Assembly (NCBI RefSeq): GCF_030812995.1
Contig: NZ_JAUSTT010000023.1
Span: 27,630 to 91,629, forward strand
DNA length: 64,000 nt
Origin: Bacillus chungangensis
GTDB lineage: Bacteria > Bacillota > Bacilli > Bacillales > Bacillaceae_C
Reading direction: 5' to 3'
The notes beneath the pieces are model-generated. The model was not told the origin of the DNA, did not search any database, and worked only from the letters and a program-made list of their open reading frames with translations. The position numbers were made by a program, and so were the translations under genes. Below, piece after piece: positions 18,044-28,956 of the stretch; positions within the stretch are counted from its first letter, which is position 1; each line of letters begins with the position of its first letter.

Positions 18044-19231
18044 ATGACAAATACAGTGATTGTCAGTGGTGCAAGAACGTCCTTTACTAAATTTGGCGGA
18101 GCTTTTAGTCCGTTAACTGCTGCAGAGCTTGGCGGCGCCGCAGTGAAAGAAGCATTAAAAAGGGCACAAATACAACCTGAGGATGTAGGAGAAGTAATGT
18201 TGGGAGCAGTATTGCAAGGTGGGCAAGGACAAATTCCATCACGGCAAGCTGCCCGATATGCTGGAATTCCATGGGAAGTGAAAACAGAGACAGTTAATAA
18301 GGTTTGTGCTTCCGGTATGAGAAGCGTAACGATTGCTGATCAAATTATTCGTGCTGGCGATGAAAACATCATCGTTGCAGGCGGAATGGAATCGATGACG
18401 AATGCTCCTTATTTTATCCCTAAAGCACGTTGGGGCTTGCGAATGGGAGATTCATCATTGAAGGATTTACTTTTACATGATGGTTTAACCTGTTCCTTTT
18501 CCGGCGTTCACATGGGGATTTATGGGAATGAGACGGCACAGTCATTAGGAATATCACGCGAAGCACAAGATGAATGGGCGTTCCATAGCCACCAACGTGC
18601 AATCAAAGCGATTGAAGCTGGAAAATTTGCCGAAGAAATCGTTCCTGTGGCAGTACCACAACGAAAAGGGGAGCCAAGCATTGTCAACAAAGATGAGGGG
18701 CCGCGCGGAGACACATCATTAGAAAAACTAGCCAAATTATCCTCTGTTTTTTCAAAAGAAGGAACGATTACTGCCGGCAATGCTCCAGGAATAAATGATG
18801 GTGCAGCAGCGCTTGTATTAATGGATGAAGGACGTGCGCGGAAAGAAGGGAAAGCAGTCTTAGCAAAGATTTTAGGTCATGCAGCTATCGCTGTTGAAGC
18901 AAAGGATTTTCCGAAAACACCTGGACTTGTTATTAAAAAGCTTTTAGAGAAAACGAAAAAACAAATAAAAGAGATTGATTTGTTTGAAATTAATGAAGCG
19001 TTTGCTGCAGTAGCGCTGGCAAGTATAGAAATTGCAGACCTAGATCGAGAGAAAGTAAATGTGAACGGTGGAGCTATTGCGCTTGGCCATCCGATTGGAG
19101 CAAGTGGCGCCCGCATCATTTTAACGCTTGCTTATGAATTAAAGCGCCGCGGCGGTGGTATTGGCATAGCAGCTATTTGTTCAGGCGGTGGGCAAGGCGA
19201 TGCCATCATGATTGAAGTGCCAACGAATTAA
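18044..19231 (+). CDS. Acetyl-CoA C-acyltransferase (thiolase)
   Basis: This thiolase of 395 residues cleaves 3-ketoacyl-CoA with CoA, the last step of beta-oxidation. The active-site cysteine is in [11 protein letters not shown] (near residue 89), the substrate histidine in INEAFAAVA and [10 protein letters not shown], and the second cysteine in CSGGGQG. ATG 18044 after AAAGGGAGAGAGAAG matches the thiolase N terminus; a longer frame from 17957 runs back into the repeat and is not credible. MmgA/FadA-like. The next gene starts 72 nt downstream. Confidence 0.93.
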   Translation: MTNTVIVSGARTSFTKFGGAFSPLTAAELGGAAVKEALKRAQIQPEDVGEVMLGAVLQGGQGQIPSRQAARYAGIPWEVKTETVNKVCASGMRSVTIADQIIRAGDENIIVAGGMESMTNAPYFIPKARWGLRMGDSSLKDLLLHDGLTCSFSGVHMGIYGNETAQSLGISREAQDEWAFHSHQRAIKAIEAGKFAEEIVPVAVPQRKGEPSIVNKDEGPRGDTSLEKLAKLSSVFSKEGTITAGNAPGINDGAAALVLMDEGRARKEGKAVLAKILGHAAIAVEAKDFPKTPGLVIKKLLEKTKKQIKEIDLFEINEAFAAVALASIEIADLDREKVNVNGGAIALGHPIGASGARIILTLAYELKRRGGGIGIAAICSGGGQGDAIMIEVPTN

Positions 19232-19302
19232 AGAGAGATTAGCCATCTTAAAGCAGCATCAAATGAAAACTGTATTAGATGAGGAAAGAGAGGTTAAAAC
19301 TG

Positions 19303-20154
19303 ATGGAAATTAAAAATGTGATGGTTGTAGGTGCTGGCCAAATGGGTGCTGGCATTGCACAAGTATGTGCCCAAGCAGGTTATCAGGTACTGCTTCATGA
19401 TATCAAAGAGGCCGCAGTCGAAAAAGGCCTAGCTGTGATTCAGAAAAATCTCACAAGACAAGTAGAAAAAGAAAGAATGACAGAAGACGATAAAAATATG
19501 ATTCTAGCAAATGTTATTAAATCGACAACAATAACTGATGCGGAGAACGCAGATATCATCATTGAAGCCGTAGTTGAAAAGGTGGAAGTGAAAACAGCTA
19601 TCTTCACAGAGCTTGATCGCTATGCTCCAGCTCATGCAATTTTAGCATCCAATACGTCATCTTTGCCAATTACTGAAATTGCTGCTGCAACAAAGCGCCC
19701 GGATCGTGTGATTGGGATGCACTTTATGAATCCGGTGCCTGTGATGAAATTAGTAGAAATCATCCGTGGGTTGGCCACAACAGAAGAAGTATTTTCTGTC
19801 ATTGAAATGATGACGAAAAAATTAAAGAAAGTGCCAGTTGCTGTCAATGATTTTCCTGGATTTATCTCTAATCGTGTATTAATGCCAATGATTAATGAAG
19901 CAGTTTATGCACTATATGAAGGTGTCGCTTCAAAAGAAGCGATAGATGAAGTCATGAAATTGGGAATGAATCATCCAATGGGGCCATTAACACTTGCTGA
20001 CTTTATTGGGCTTGATACTTGTTTGTTTATTATGGAAACATTGCATGACGGTTTTGGAGATGACAAATATCGGCCATGTCCTTTGCTCAGAAAGTATGTA
20101 AAAGCGGGTTGGCTCGGAAAGAAGACTGGGAGAGGCTTCTACACATATGAGTAA
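19303..20154 (+). CDS. 3-hydroxybutyryl-CoA dehydrogenase (MmgB/Hbd type)
   Basis: NAD(P)-dependent oxidation of 3-hydroxyacyl-CoA to the ketoacyl-CoA that the preceding thiolase cleaves. The Rossmann motif is GAGQMGAGIAQ (residues 10-20). The catalytic histidine is in GMHFMNPVPVMKLVE, followed by FPGFISNRVLMP and the C-terminal dimerisation domain with GLDTCLFIMETL. ATG 19303 (283 residues, usual length) follows AGAGAGG; the upstream frame from 19279 adds eight unrelated residues. Part of the thiolase-Hbd-AcdA-AcdB run. Confidence 0.93.
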   Translation: MEIKNVMVVGAGQMGAGIAQVCAQAGYQVLLHDIKEAAVEKGLAVIQKNLTRQVEKERMTEDDKNMILANVIKSTTITDAENADIIIEAVVEKVEVKTAIFTELDRYAPAHAILASNTSSLPITEIAAATKRPDRVIGMHFMNPVPVMKLVEIIRGLATTEEVFSVIEMMTKKLKKVPVAVNDFPGFISNRVLMPMINEAVYALYEGVASKEAIDEVMKLGMNHPMGPLTLADFIGLDTCLFIMETLHDGFGDDKYRPCPLLRKYVKAGWLGKKTGRGFYTYE

Positions 20155-20220
20155 AAGCGAATTCCCATTTAAAAATTAAACGTCAGTATCAAAGATTCAG
20201 ATTTTCAGGAGGAGGAAGTT

Positions 20221-21369
20221 ATGTATTTATCGTTCACAGCAGAACAGGAAATGATGCGAAAAATGGTGCGGGATTTTGCGGAGTCTGACATATCACCATT
20301 TATTGCAAAAATGGAAGCTGGCGAATTTCCCAAAGAAATCATTATGCGTATGGCAGATTTAGGGCTAATGGGAATCATCGCTCCAGAAAAACACGGCGGT
20401 TCTGGAATGGACTATATTTCATACATTATTGCTATTCATGAGCTATCGAAAGTAAGTGCAACAATCGGTGTCATTTTATCGGTTCATACATCTGTTGTTA
20501 TCAATCCGCTTCTTCAGTTTGGAACAGAAAAACAAATAGAAAGATATGTGCCAAAACTTGCTCAAGGAAAATCTCTTGGTGCATTTTGTTTAACAGAGCC
20601 AGGTTCTGGTTCAGATGCAGGAAGCTTAAAGACGCAAGCTGTACAAACCGGCGATCATTTTATTATGAATGGTTCAAAGATATTTATTACGAACGGCGGC
20701 GAAGCTGAAGTTTATCTTGTTTTTGCACAAACGAAGATAGGAACAGAAGAGCAGGGAATATCAGCCTTTATTGTCGAAAAAGATACACCTGGCTTTATTA
20801 TTGGTAAAAATGAAAAGAAAATGGGTCTGCATGGGTCAAAAACAGTAGCGATCATATTTGAGGACATGAAGATTCCTGTTGAAAATCTTCTGGGGAAAAC
20901 AGGAAGTGGAATGAAAATTGCGCTCTCAAATTTAGATGTTGGCAGAATTGGCATTGCAGCACAAGCGCTCGGAATAGCAGAAGCAGCATTGGAAGCTGCC
21001 ACGGCCTATGCAAAAGAGCGTAAGCAATTTGGAAAAGAGATTGCTGCTCAACAAGGGGTTGGCTTTAAATTAGCTGATATGGCAACAAGTGTTGAAGCAG
21101 CAAAACTTCTTGTCTATCAAGCTGCAATGCTGTGTGAAAAAGGTTTGCCATGCGGCAATGAAGCATCGATGGCGAAGCTTTTTGCTTCAGAAACAGCGAT
21201 GAAAGCAGCGATAGAAGCAATTCAAATTTTTGGCGGCTATGGCTATACAGAAGATTATCCAGTAGAACGTTATTTCCGTGATGCAAAAATAACCGAAATA
21301 TACGAGGGTACAAGCGAAATCCAACGGCTTGTTATTTCTAAGCATATTTTGCGTTGTAGCATCAACTAA
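20221..21369 (+). CDS. Acyl-CoA dehydrogenase (MmgC-like)
   Basis: This 382-residue FAD-dependent short/medium-chain acyl-CoA dehydrogenase introduces the trans-2 double bond. The N-terminal helical domain is followed by the flavin motif AFCLTEPGSGSDAG and the C-terminal motif [20 protein letters not shown]. The catalytic glutamate lies in KITEIYEGTSEIQRLVI. The ATG at 20221 has a strong AGGAGGAGG. It sits 66 nt after the Hbd gene and is probably co-transcribed. It is clearly paralogous to the next gene. Confidence 0.92.
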   Translation: MYLSFTAEQEMMRKMVRDFAESDISPFIAKMEAGEFPKEIIMRMADLGLMGIIAPEKHGGSGMDYISYIIAIHELSKVSATIGVILSVHTSVVINPLLQFGTEKQIERYVPKLAQGKSLGAFCLTEPGSGSDAGSLKTQAVQTGDHFIMNGSKIFITNGGEAEVYLVFAQTKIGTEEQGISAFIVEKDTPGFIIGKNEKKMGLHGSKTVAIIFEDMKIPVENLLGKTGSGMKIALSNLDVGRIGIAAQALGIAEAALEAATAYAKERKQFGKEIAAQQGVGFKLADMATSVEAAKLLVYQAAMLCEKGLPCGNEASMAKLFASETAMKAAIEAIQIFGGYGYTEDYPVERYFRDAKITEIYEGTSEIQRLVISKHILRCSIN

Positions 21370-21585
21370 AGCTTCCCGTCTAAGGCTGAGAAGCAGGTGT
21401 GGACGATAGGAAGTGAGAAAGTGTTTTTCGCACCTCTCACTTCTATTCAGTTCGAAGCAAAAAGATAAGGAAAATGAATGACACGCTTTCTTGCTTTTCG
21501 CTTAGGATCTTTTACACAGAGTGATAAGGATAATAACCAGTATGAAGACTACAAGCTATCTTATATAATTCAGGGGGGCATCAAC
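21370..21585. other. Gap between acyl-CoA dehydrogenase genes with a hairpin
   Basis: GGAAGTGAGA (21409) pairs with TCTCACTTC (21434-21442). A very similar hairpin lies inside repeat copy 5 (25969-26019). The following sequence (GTTCGAAGC...GATAAGGAAA) also resembles the repeat interior, so this may be a decayed fragment. Confidence 0.4.
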
Positions 21586-22725
21586 ATGCATTTTAAACTA
21601 TCTGAAGAACATGAAATGATTAGAAAAATGGTTCGAGATTTTGCGATGAATGAAGTGGCGCCAACAGCAGCAGAGCGAGATGAGGAAGAAAGATTCGATC
21701 GGGCTATTTTTGACCAAATGGCTGAACTTGGCTTGACAGGCATTCCATGGCCGGAAGAGTATGGCGGCATTGGGAGTGATTATGTAGCCTATTGTATTGC
21801 CGTAGAGGAGCTATCACGGGTTTGTGCTTCAACAGGTGTAACATTGTCTGCACATACGTCGCTTGCTGGTTGGCCAATTTTTACTTTTGGAACAGAGGCA
21901 CAAAAGCAAAAATATTTGAAACCGATGGCAAAGGGTGAGAAAATTGGAGCATATTGTTTAACAGAACCAGCGTCTGGCTCTGATGCCGGTGCAATGACGA
22001 CAACAGCTCGCCTCGATGGAGACGATTATCTCTTAAACGGCTCCAAAATCTTCATTACAAATGGCGGCATTGCCGATACTTATATTGTTTTTGCACTAAC
22101 AGCTTCAGAAGACAAGCATCGGGGAACGACAGCATTTATTGTTGAGGCTGATTTTCCAGGTTTTTCAGTAGGGAAAAAAGAGAAGAAACTAGGAATTCGT
22201 TCTTCGCCAACAACAGAGGTGATCCTGGAGAATTGTAAAGTGCCAAAAGAAAATGTACTGGGAGAGGTTGGCAAGGGCTTTAAAATTGCAATGATGACAT
22301 TAGATGGCGGCCGCAATGGAATTGCGGCTCAAGCAGTAGGAATTGCACAAGGGGCGTTTGATGCAGCAGTTGCATATGCGAAAGAACGCAAACAATTTGG
22401 CAAACCGATTGCTGCACATCAAGGTATTTCTTTTAAAATAGCTGATATGGCAACTAGCATTGAAGCTGCCCGCTTGTTAACGTACCAAGCTGCATGGCTG
22501 GAATCAAACGGTTTCCCGTATGGAAAAGAATCAGCAATGTCAAAGTTGTTTGCTGGTGACACTGCGATGAAAGTGACAACAGAAGCAGTACAAATATTTG
22601 GCGGCTATGGATACACAAAAGATTATCCGGTAGAACGTTATATGCGAGATGCTAAAATTACACAAATTTATGAGGGCACTCAGGAGATTCAACGTCTTGT
22701 CATCTCACGCATGCTCACAAAATAA
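21586..22725 (+). CDS. acdA: Acyl-CoA dehydrogenase (AcdA-like)
   Basis: The second acyl-CoA dehydrogenase of the cluster has 379 residues and the same motifs: [14 protein letters not shown] for flavin, [20 protein letters not shown], and catalytic glutamate in [21 protein letters not shown] 21586 follows CAGGGGGGCATCAAC; a frame opening at 21478 adds 36 residues with no family match. B. subtilis has acdA directly after fadF before rpoE, and this is the copy nearest rpoE. Different chain-length preference from the paralogue is possible but not readable here. Confidence 0.91.
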   Translation: MHFKLSEEHEMIRKMVRDFAMNEVAPTAAERDEEERFDRAIFDQMAELGLTGIPWPEEYGGIGSDYVAYCIAVEELSRVCASTGVTLSAHTSLAGWPIFTFGTEAQKQKYLKPMAKGEKIGAYCLTEPASGSDAGAMTTTARLDGDDYLLNGSKIFITNGGIADTYIVFALTASEDKHRGTTAFIVEADFPGFSVGKKEKKLGIRSSPTTEVILENCKVPKENVLGEVGKGFKIAMMTLDGGRNGIAAQAVGIAQGAFDAAVAYAKERKQFGKPIAAHQGISFKIADMATSIEAARLLTYQAAWLESNGFPYGKESAMSKLFAGDTAMKVTTEAVQIFGGYGYTKDYPVERYMRDAKITQIYEGTQEIQRLVISRMLTK

Positions 22726-22827
22726 GGGCTGGTTTTTTGAACAAACCACTTCGTAACATTTTAAAAATAAGCAAGATGTGGGAGCTATTCTTTACTTCTT
22801 GTAAAAGGGAGAAGGTTCAATTAAGCG

Positions 22828-23475
22828 GTGAATAAAAAAAGGGAAGTACAGGCATCAGTGAAGGATGAACGGCTTGTGAAAGTACGTCGTGATCAAATGA
22901 TTCGCGGTGCTGTCTCATTATTTAAAGAAAAAGGATACCATAAAACCACAACGAGAGAAATTGCTAGTCAAGCAGGCTTTAGTATTGGAACATTGTATGA
23001 ATATATACGTACAAAAGAGGATGTTTTATATTTAGTTTGCGATAGCATCTATAGTCAAGTAAGTGAACGCCTAGAAAAAATGAATGCCGAAATAGGAGAT
23101 TTAGCTAGTTTAAAACGAGAGATTGCATATTTTTTTAAAATTATGGATGAGATGCAGGATGAAGTGCTCGTCATGTATCAGGAAGCCAAGTCTCTTTCCA
23201 AAGAAGCGTTGCCTTATGTGTTGAAAAAGGAATTAGAAATGGTTGGGATGTTTGAGCGTTTGATTAATTGTTGTATTGAAAAAGGAGAACTGGAAATGAC
23301 GCCCGCTCAAGTCCATCTATTAGCCAATAACATTTTTGTCCAGGGTCAAATGTGGGGATTTAGGCGTTGGACATTGCATAAAACGTATACGCTGGAAGAA
23401 TATATTCAACTGCAAATAGACTTATTGTTTACCGGTATAGAAGGATTTGAAAATAGACAAAAGGAAAGGAGATAA
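22828..23475 (+). CDS. TetR/AcrR family regulator, probable fatty-acid degradation repressor
   Basis: This 215-residue protein has an N-terminal TetR helix-turn-helix (GYHKTTTREIASQAGFSIGTLYEYIRTKEDVLY, about residues 37-69) and a C-terminal ligand pocket of helices with several methionines and aromatics, suited to acyl-CoA. Being last in the beta-oxidation cluster suggests a FadR-like repressor binding the palindromes at 14951 and 17395. The GTG at 22828 lies far (about 11 nt) from GGGAGAAGG, so an internal start is possible. Confidence 0.82.
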   Translation: MNKKREVQASVKDERLVKVRRDQMIRGAVSLFKEKGYHKTTTREIASQAGFSIGTLYEYIRTKEDVLYLVCDSIYSQVSERLEKMNAEIGDLASLKREIAYFFKIMDEMQDEVLVMYQEAKSLSKEALPYVLKKELEMVGMFERLINCCIEKGELEMTPAQVHLLANNIFVQGQMWGFRRWTLHKTYTLEEYIQLQIDLLFTGIEGFENRQKERR

Positions 23476-23506
23476 AAAATAGAGGTGTGCCAAAAGAAGC
23501 GATACA

Positions 23507-23762
23507 TTTATCCCACATTTAACTGGCGAGTCAAGACCCCCACCTCAGGGAGTAAGAGGAATCAGAAGCGCTAGGTGGGGAATAACTGAAAGTCAAATGT
23601 CCGATGGGTTCGGGTCGACAGGATAAGGAAAGCTTCTTGAATCTACATCGCACAAAGAAAAAGCGGTTTCCTTTTCGAGGACGCCTGCGATCTTAGCCTT
23701 TGTTCTATTTTCCATCAGTGGGGGATGAGAGAAAACCCCCACTGATGGAAGTTTCACTTTAT
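23507..23762 (+). repeat. TTTAT-flanked modular repeat, copy 3 (one internal module)
   Basis: Starts TTTATCCCACATTTAACTGG and ends with the right-end hairpin and TTTCACTTTAT. One internal module contains GAAAAAGCGGTTTCCTTTTTC-like pairing. It lies 32 nt after the TetR stop. Confidence 0.8.
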
Positions 23763-24269
23763 GTCTGCATCTAGTTTGTTTGCTGCACATGATGCTTCCG
23801 TTCATTATCACAACATTAAGAACAGTAAGATATAAAATGTTTTCTATATGAATGGGAGTTTCCATGGCAAAAAACAAGAAGTATCACGACAATCTGCTAT
23901 CAATTAGGTTCTCCATTCACCTAATTGATAGCAGACATTCTTTTCAAACCGAACAATTAGGTGCAAGAAGTTTCAATTTGCTGTGCATATCAGAGAAATG
24001 AAAGGGGCATCCTGTCGAGATAAAAGAACTGTCCCTCGCAAATTGGTAACCACTAATGACATTTTGATAAGTATAGTACTCCTTATTAATATCTCTTCAC
24101 ATGCTGCTGTTTGAATGAATCCTCGACATCTTTTAGCTGCTTATCTCCTTATCACTTTTAGCATAGAAGGAAAGGGACTTGCGAAAATAGATGATAAAAA
24201 GTTAAGCTGTACAAAAAGGGAATATAGGAACAAAATAAGTATCATATAAAGAAAGAAGGGAGCGATCTA
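23763..24269. other. Intergenic region without a recognised gene
   Basis: Contains an inverted repeat around 23900-23935 (TATCAATTAGGT ... ACCTAATTGATA) that could act as a terminator. Otherwise nothing was recognised. Confidence 0.4.
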
Positions 24270-24461
24270 GTGAGATATTTATTGAAATATGCTGTCTTCG
24301 TTGGGGTTTGCATTATAACATTTATGCTATATCAAAGGATGTTAGGAGCAATTCCATTATTGATGATATCTTTTTACTTATTTTATTTAGCGTATCAAGA
24401 CATAAACCACTCACAAGTACGCTTCCCACGTAATTTGTTCAAAAAAAGGAAATGCCCCTAA
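24270..24461 (+). CDS. Small putative membrane protein
   Basis: 63 residues from GTG 24270, with AAGGGAG 8 nt upstream. Two hydrophobic stretches (about residues 6-20 and 27-43) are followed by a positively charged tail FPRNLFKKRK, a topology with both ends inside. I do not recognise a family. The good ribosome site and membrane-like composition support translation; its solitary position between the fad cluster and rpoE gives no functional clue. Confidence 0.5.
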   Translation: MRYLLKYAVFVGVCIITFMLYQRMLGAIPLLMISFYLFYLAYQDINHSQVRFPRNLFKKRKCP

Positions 24462-24972
24462 AAAGCGAAAAGATTAGGAGGGAAATATCTAAGCAGCCTA
24501 GCATAAAAGCAAAGAAATTGTTTATAATGATTAGTACGATTTTTTCCATATTGTAATCTTATTTTTTAAAGGCAAGTATGATTTTCTGCATTTGTAGGAA
24601 AAATCATGTTGTACTTGAATGAATCTACAACATTCAAAACGATCTGACGGAGGTGCTTCTCCCACTTAATGGAAGAATCGATCTTTTAAGCAGGAATCTT
24701 GATCTTTAATCATTACGGTTAAGCTAATACTTAAAAATTATTTGTTTTAAGTATTGTTGTCTTGTCATTTAAAAGGTAGAATAAAGCCGTTAGTCTCATT
24801 TAGTAAATTGAGATAAGAAATAATCCATTCAAACAAGGATGAGCCATTTCTAAAAAACAAGCTTAAAAAGCCAACAAAAAGCCATTATATTTTACATTTT
24901 TTTAAAGCTTGAATAATGATCATGTCTCAAATAATGAATGGAACTTTCCAGCAGTTCATCACAGAACAACTT
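24462..24972. other. Intergenic region upstream of rpoE
   Basis: AT-rich with several direct AAAAAGCC words. No ORF with a ribosome site. The rpoE promoter could not be fixed by eye. Confidence 0.4.
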
Positions 24973-25016
24973 GCCCTTCAATATGAGGGTCTTACCAGCA
25001 GTTAATGCGGGATAAA
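24973..25016 (-). repeat. Reverse-oriented left-end remnant of the TTTAT repeat
   Basis: Read on the minus strand from 25016 it gives TTTATCCCGCATTAACTG, then CTGGTAAGACCCTCA, matching the left end of copies 2-8. No right end was found on its far side, so it is truncated or decayed. Confidence 0.6.
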
Positions 25017-25044
25017 TAGTGTTAAAGAGGGAAAGGAAGTGCCG

Positions 25045-25587
25045 ATGTTGAGCCTGCAAGAATTACCGACTGAAAATCTTGAAGAGCAATCTTTTATTGA
25101 TGCCGCACACAGTATTTTTAAAAACAAAAAAGAAGTGCTGACGTTTAAAGAATTATTAGATAAAGTTGCTTCATCACTTCAATTGACTGAAGAGCAAGTA
25201 CGAGCTCGAATGGTTCAATTCTACACAGATTTGAATATTGACGGCCGTTTTATGGCTTTGGGGGAAAATCGCTGGGGACTTCGTGCTTGGTATCCGATCG
25301 ATCAAATTGATGAAGAAGTGGTGCCATCAGTAAAAACGAAAAAGAAAAAAGGTAAAAAAGTGAAAGAAGAAGTGTTTTTGGAAGACGACGATCTAGAATA
25401 TGACGATGTAGATGAATTTGATGAAGAAGATGATCTTCTTGAGAATGATGAAGAAGATGAAGAAGTTGAAGAATTTGATGAAGAGCTTGAAGAAGACGAG
25501 GAAGAATTTGATGATGAAGAGATCATTGATGACGATGAATTTGAATTAGATTCAGAAGATGAGCTGGAAGAGGCAGAAGAAGAATAA
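25045..25587 (+). CDS. rpoE: RNA polymerase delta subunit
   Basis: This Firmicutes-specific RNA polymerase accessory subunit promotes recycling and affects promoter selectivity. An N-terminal HARE-type winged-helix domain (about residues 1-92, FYTDLNIDGRFMALGENRWGLRAWYP) is followed by a lysine patch KTKKKKGKKVK. A long disordered tail follows, made almost only of Asp and Glu. ATG 25045 (180 residues) has AAAGGA 8 nt upstream; GTG 25039 is too near the site. It precedes pyrG, as in B. subtilis. Confidence 0.93.
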   Translation: MLSLQELPTENLEEQSFIDAAHSIFKNKKEVLTFKELLDKVASSLQLTEEQVRARMVQFYTDLNIDGRFMALGENRWGLRAWYPIDQIDEEVVPSVKTKKKKGKKVKEEVFLEDDDLEYDDVDEFDEEDDLLENDEEDEEVEEFDEELEEDEEEFDDEEIIDDDEFELDSEDELEEAEEE

Positions 25588-25592
25588 TCCAC

Positions 25593-25700
25593 TTGACTTC
25601 TTTTATTTAGATGGGTAGTATTTTATTTGGGCTCCTTAAAAAGAACGAAATTACCGAGCGCTCCCTTACCATTGTTGTAAGTGGGGCGTTTTATTTTTTA
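25593..25700 (+). promoter_or_regulatory. pyrG promoter and CTP-sensing reiterative-transcription attenuator
   Basis: TTGACT (25593-25598), a 17-nt spacer and TAGTAT (25616-25621) place the start at GGGCTCC (25629). The terminator CGCTCCCTTAC (25659-25669) pairs with GTAAG-T-GGGGCG (25677-25688), followed by a T-run. In B. subtilis pyrG, low CTP causes G-slippage at an identical GGGC start, and the poly-G tract pairs with CUCCCUU to prevent termination. All required pieces are present here. Confidence 0.88.
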
Positions 25701-25943
25701 TCCCACATCTAACAGGCAGTAAGCCCCCCACCTTAGGGAGTAAGAGGAATCAGAAGCGCTAGGTGGGGGATAACTGAAAGTCAAATGTCCGATTGGTTCG
25801 GGCCTACAGGATAAGGAAAGCTTCTTGAATCAACATCGCACGAAGAAAAAGCGGTTTCCTTTTTCGAGGACGTCGTGCTTTTAGCTTGAGATCCTTTGTA
25901 TGGGGGATAAGAGAAACCCCCACTCATGGAAGTTTCACTTTAT
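25697..25943 (+). repeat. TTTAT-flanked modular repeat, copy 4
   Basis: It begins in the T-run of the pyrG attenuator terminator (TTTATCCCACATCTAACAGG) and ends TTTCACTTTAT at 25943. One internal module is present. Confidence 0.8.
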
Positions 25944-26211
25944 CCCATATCCACCAATACTAGGGATGGGAAGTGAGAAGTGATTGGGAAGCAAGTTCCT
26001 TTCTCATCTCTCACTTCTATTTCGTTTTTGTCCGATTGGTTCGTACCGAAATGGAAAGTGTTTGAATCGTCATTGTACATTTTTCGAGGACTCAGATCAC
26101 ATGTGTTGCAATAGGAAAGGACTGCTTCGACAGCGGGACCTTGCGAAGAAAGTTTTTTCTTTTGAGATCCTCTTCTGGGGAGAAATCCCAATGAGTGAAG
26201 TATCACTTTAT
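25939..26211 (+). repeat. Diverged modular repeat, copy 5, tandem to copy 4
   Basis: CCCATATCCACC follows the terminal TTTAT of copy 4 directly, and the unit ends GTATCACTTTAT at 26211. The interior keeps GTCCGATTGGTTCG and CTTTTGAGA-like traces of two modules. Divergence suggests it is older than copy 4. Confidence 0.6.
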
Positions 26212-26260
26212 CCGGAAAACTATGGGTAGTACAAATGTTGTTCTGCAAGAATGGATGTAA

Positions 26261-27916
<1,656 letters not shown>

Positions 27917-27933
27917 CTCTGTTAATACCGTTT

Positions 27934-28091
27934 TTTATCCCACATCTAACTGGCAGTAAGACCCCCATCTCGGGGAGTTAGAGTATCAAGAAGTCTAGGT
28001 GGGGGTTAACTGCCAGTAAATGTCCGATTGGTTCAACTAGCCATCAGTGGGGGATGAGAGAAAACCCCCACTGATGGAAGTTTCACTTTAT
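27934..28091 (+). repeat. TTTAT-flanked repeat, copy 6 (short, no internal module)
   Basis: Only the left end (TTTATCCCACATCTAACTGG with CCCCCA/AGGTGGGGG hairpin), GTCCGATTGGTTCAAC and the right-end hairpin remain, 158 bp in all. The right-end TTTAT (28087-28091) contains the stop codon of convergent ywjG. Confidence 0.82.
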
Positions 28092-28612
28092 CTAGCATAG
28101 TCAACTAAAATATCATCGAGACTAAGTTTGAGACAGTGATATAGATAAAGTGCTACTAACGCATTTGGGAAACAAAAACGTTCACCGTTTTCTCCCGGCA
28201 GCACCCCTTTTGTTAAACCGAGATTTAAATGTACATCTGCTAAGTCAGTTAAGTTAGCTTCTTCTGAAGTGATATGTGTAGAAATAGCAGTAAAAGGAAT
28301 CTGCTTTTCCAGAAGTGCTTCACCCAACATGACTGCCTCACTGTCATGAGAATATCGGGTAATGAGAAGAAGTCGATCTGTAGTAGAAAGTGATATCAAG
28401 TCTGTAAAAGGCTTTGCTTTCTTTAGCGGCTCTATTCCTTCCAACGCTTCGAACATAACAGCTTCCATCTCGTGAAATCCCTTTATGTATATTGTACCCT
28501 CTCCAACAATCGCTTGGGCTAGTAATCGCGCACCATCTTCAATCATTTCCTCATTGATTTTTTGGCATTGCTGAAATCTTCCAGTTAACTGAGTTGTAAA
28601 CATTTTTAACAT
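28088..28612 (-). CDS. ywjG: DUF2529 family protein (YwjG)
   Basis: This 174-residue protein matches the DUF2529/YwjG family, whose fold resembles SIS (sugar isomerase) domains; its role is unknown to me. Conserved-looking stretches include GEGTIYIKGFHEMEAV and LLLITRYSHDSEAV. The start at 28612 follows AAAGGAG on the minus strand. It lies between pyrG and spo0F and is convergent with pyrG, as in B. subtilis. Its TAA stop (28088-28090) lies within the last five bases of repeat copy 6. Confidence 0.85.
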   Translation of the reverse strand: MLKMFTTQLTGRFQQCQKINEEMIEDGARLLAQAIVGEGTIYIKGFHEMEAVMFEALEGIEPLKKAKPFTDLISLSTTDRLLLITRYSHDSEAVMLGEALLEKQIPFTAISTHITSEEANLTDLADVHLNLGLTKGVLPGENGERFCFPNALVALYLYHCLKLSLDDILVDYAR

Positions 28613-28956
28613 AAAAACGCTCCTTTTGTCATGCGTGTCAATAAATAATTGGCTATTAAACAGTCAGAATAGTAAGAAGCTTATACATGAGCAGCTATTT
28701 TTTCTTGTTCAGTGCGAGTTGTGCGATGGATGTCATGGATAACGACAGTTCCGATCATCAATTGCACTTCTCTAATATATTACGATAATAAATAAAAAAG
28801 CGCTATTTCTTGTCTCCCATTAAATAAAAATTTTGTAATTAGCAGGAGAATGTAGGGCAGTTCTCGAAGTATACTTGCGGGGAGAAGTGTTAAGGAGAAT
28901 CGTTTTGGAAGAAAACATCGAATCTTTGAACAAAATAGAAAAAAGAGGTGGATGAG
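28613..28956. other. Divergent ywjG/spo0F regulatory region
   Basis: No gene. AGGAGAA (28844) and CGAAGT (28865) have roughly sigma-H-like spacing and could be the spo0F sporulation promoter, but both match imperfectly. The TCTCGAA at 28862 loosely resembles an 0A box. Confidence 0.3.

Noticed and set aside
25302..25592. Serine-rich 96-codon minus-strand frame opposite rpoE
   Set aside because: A shadow of the GAA/GAT-rich acidic tail of RpoE; serine repeats are a coding artefact.
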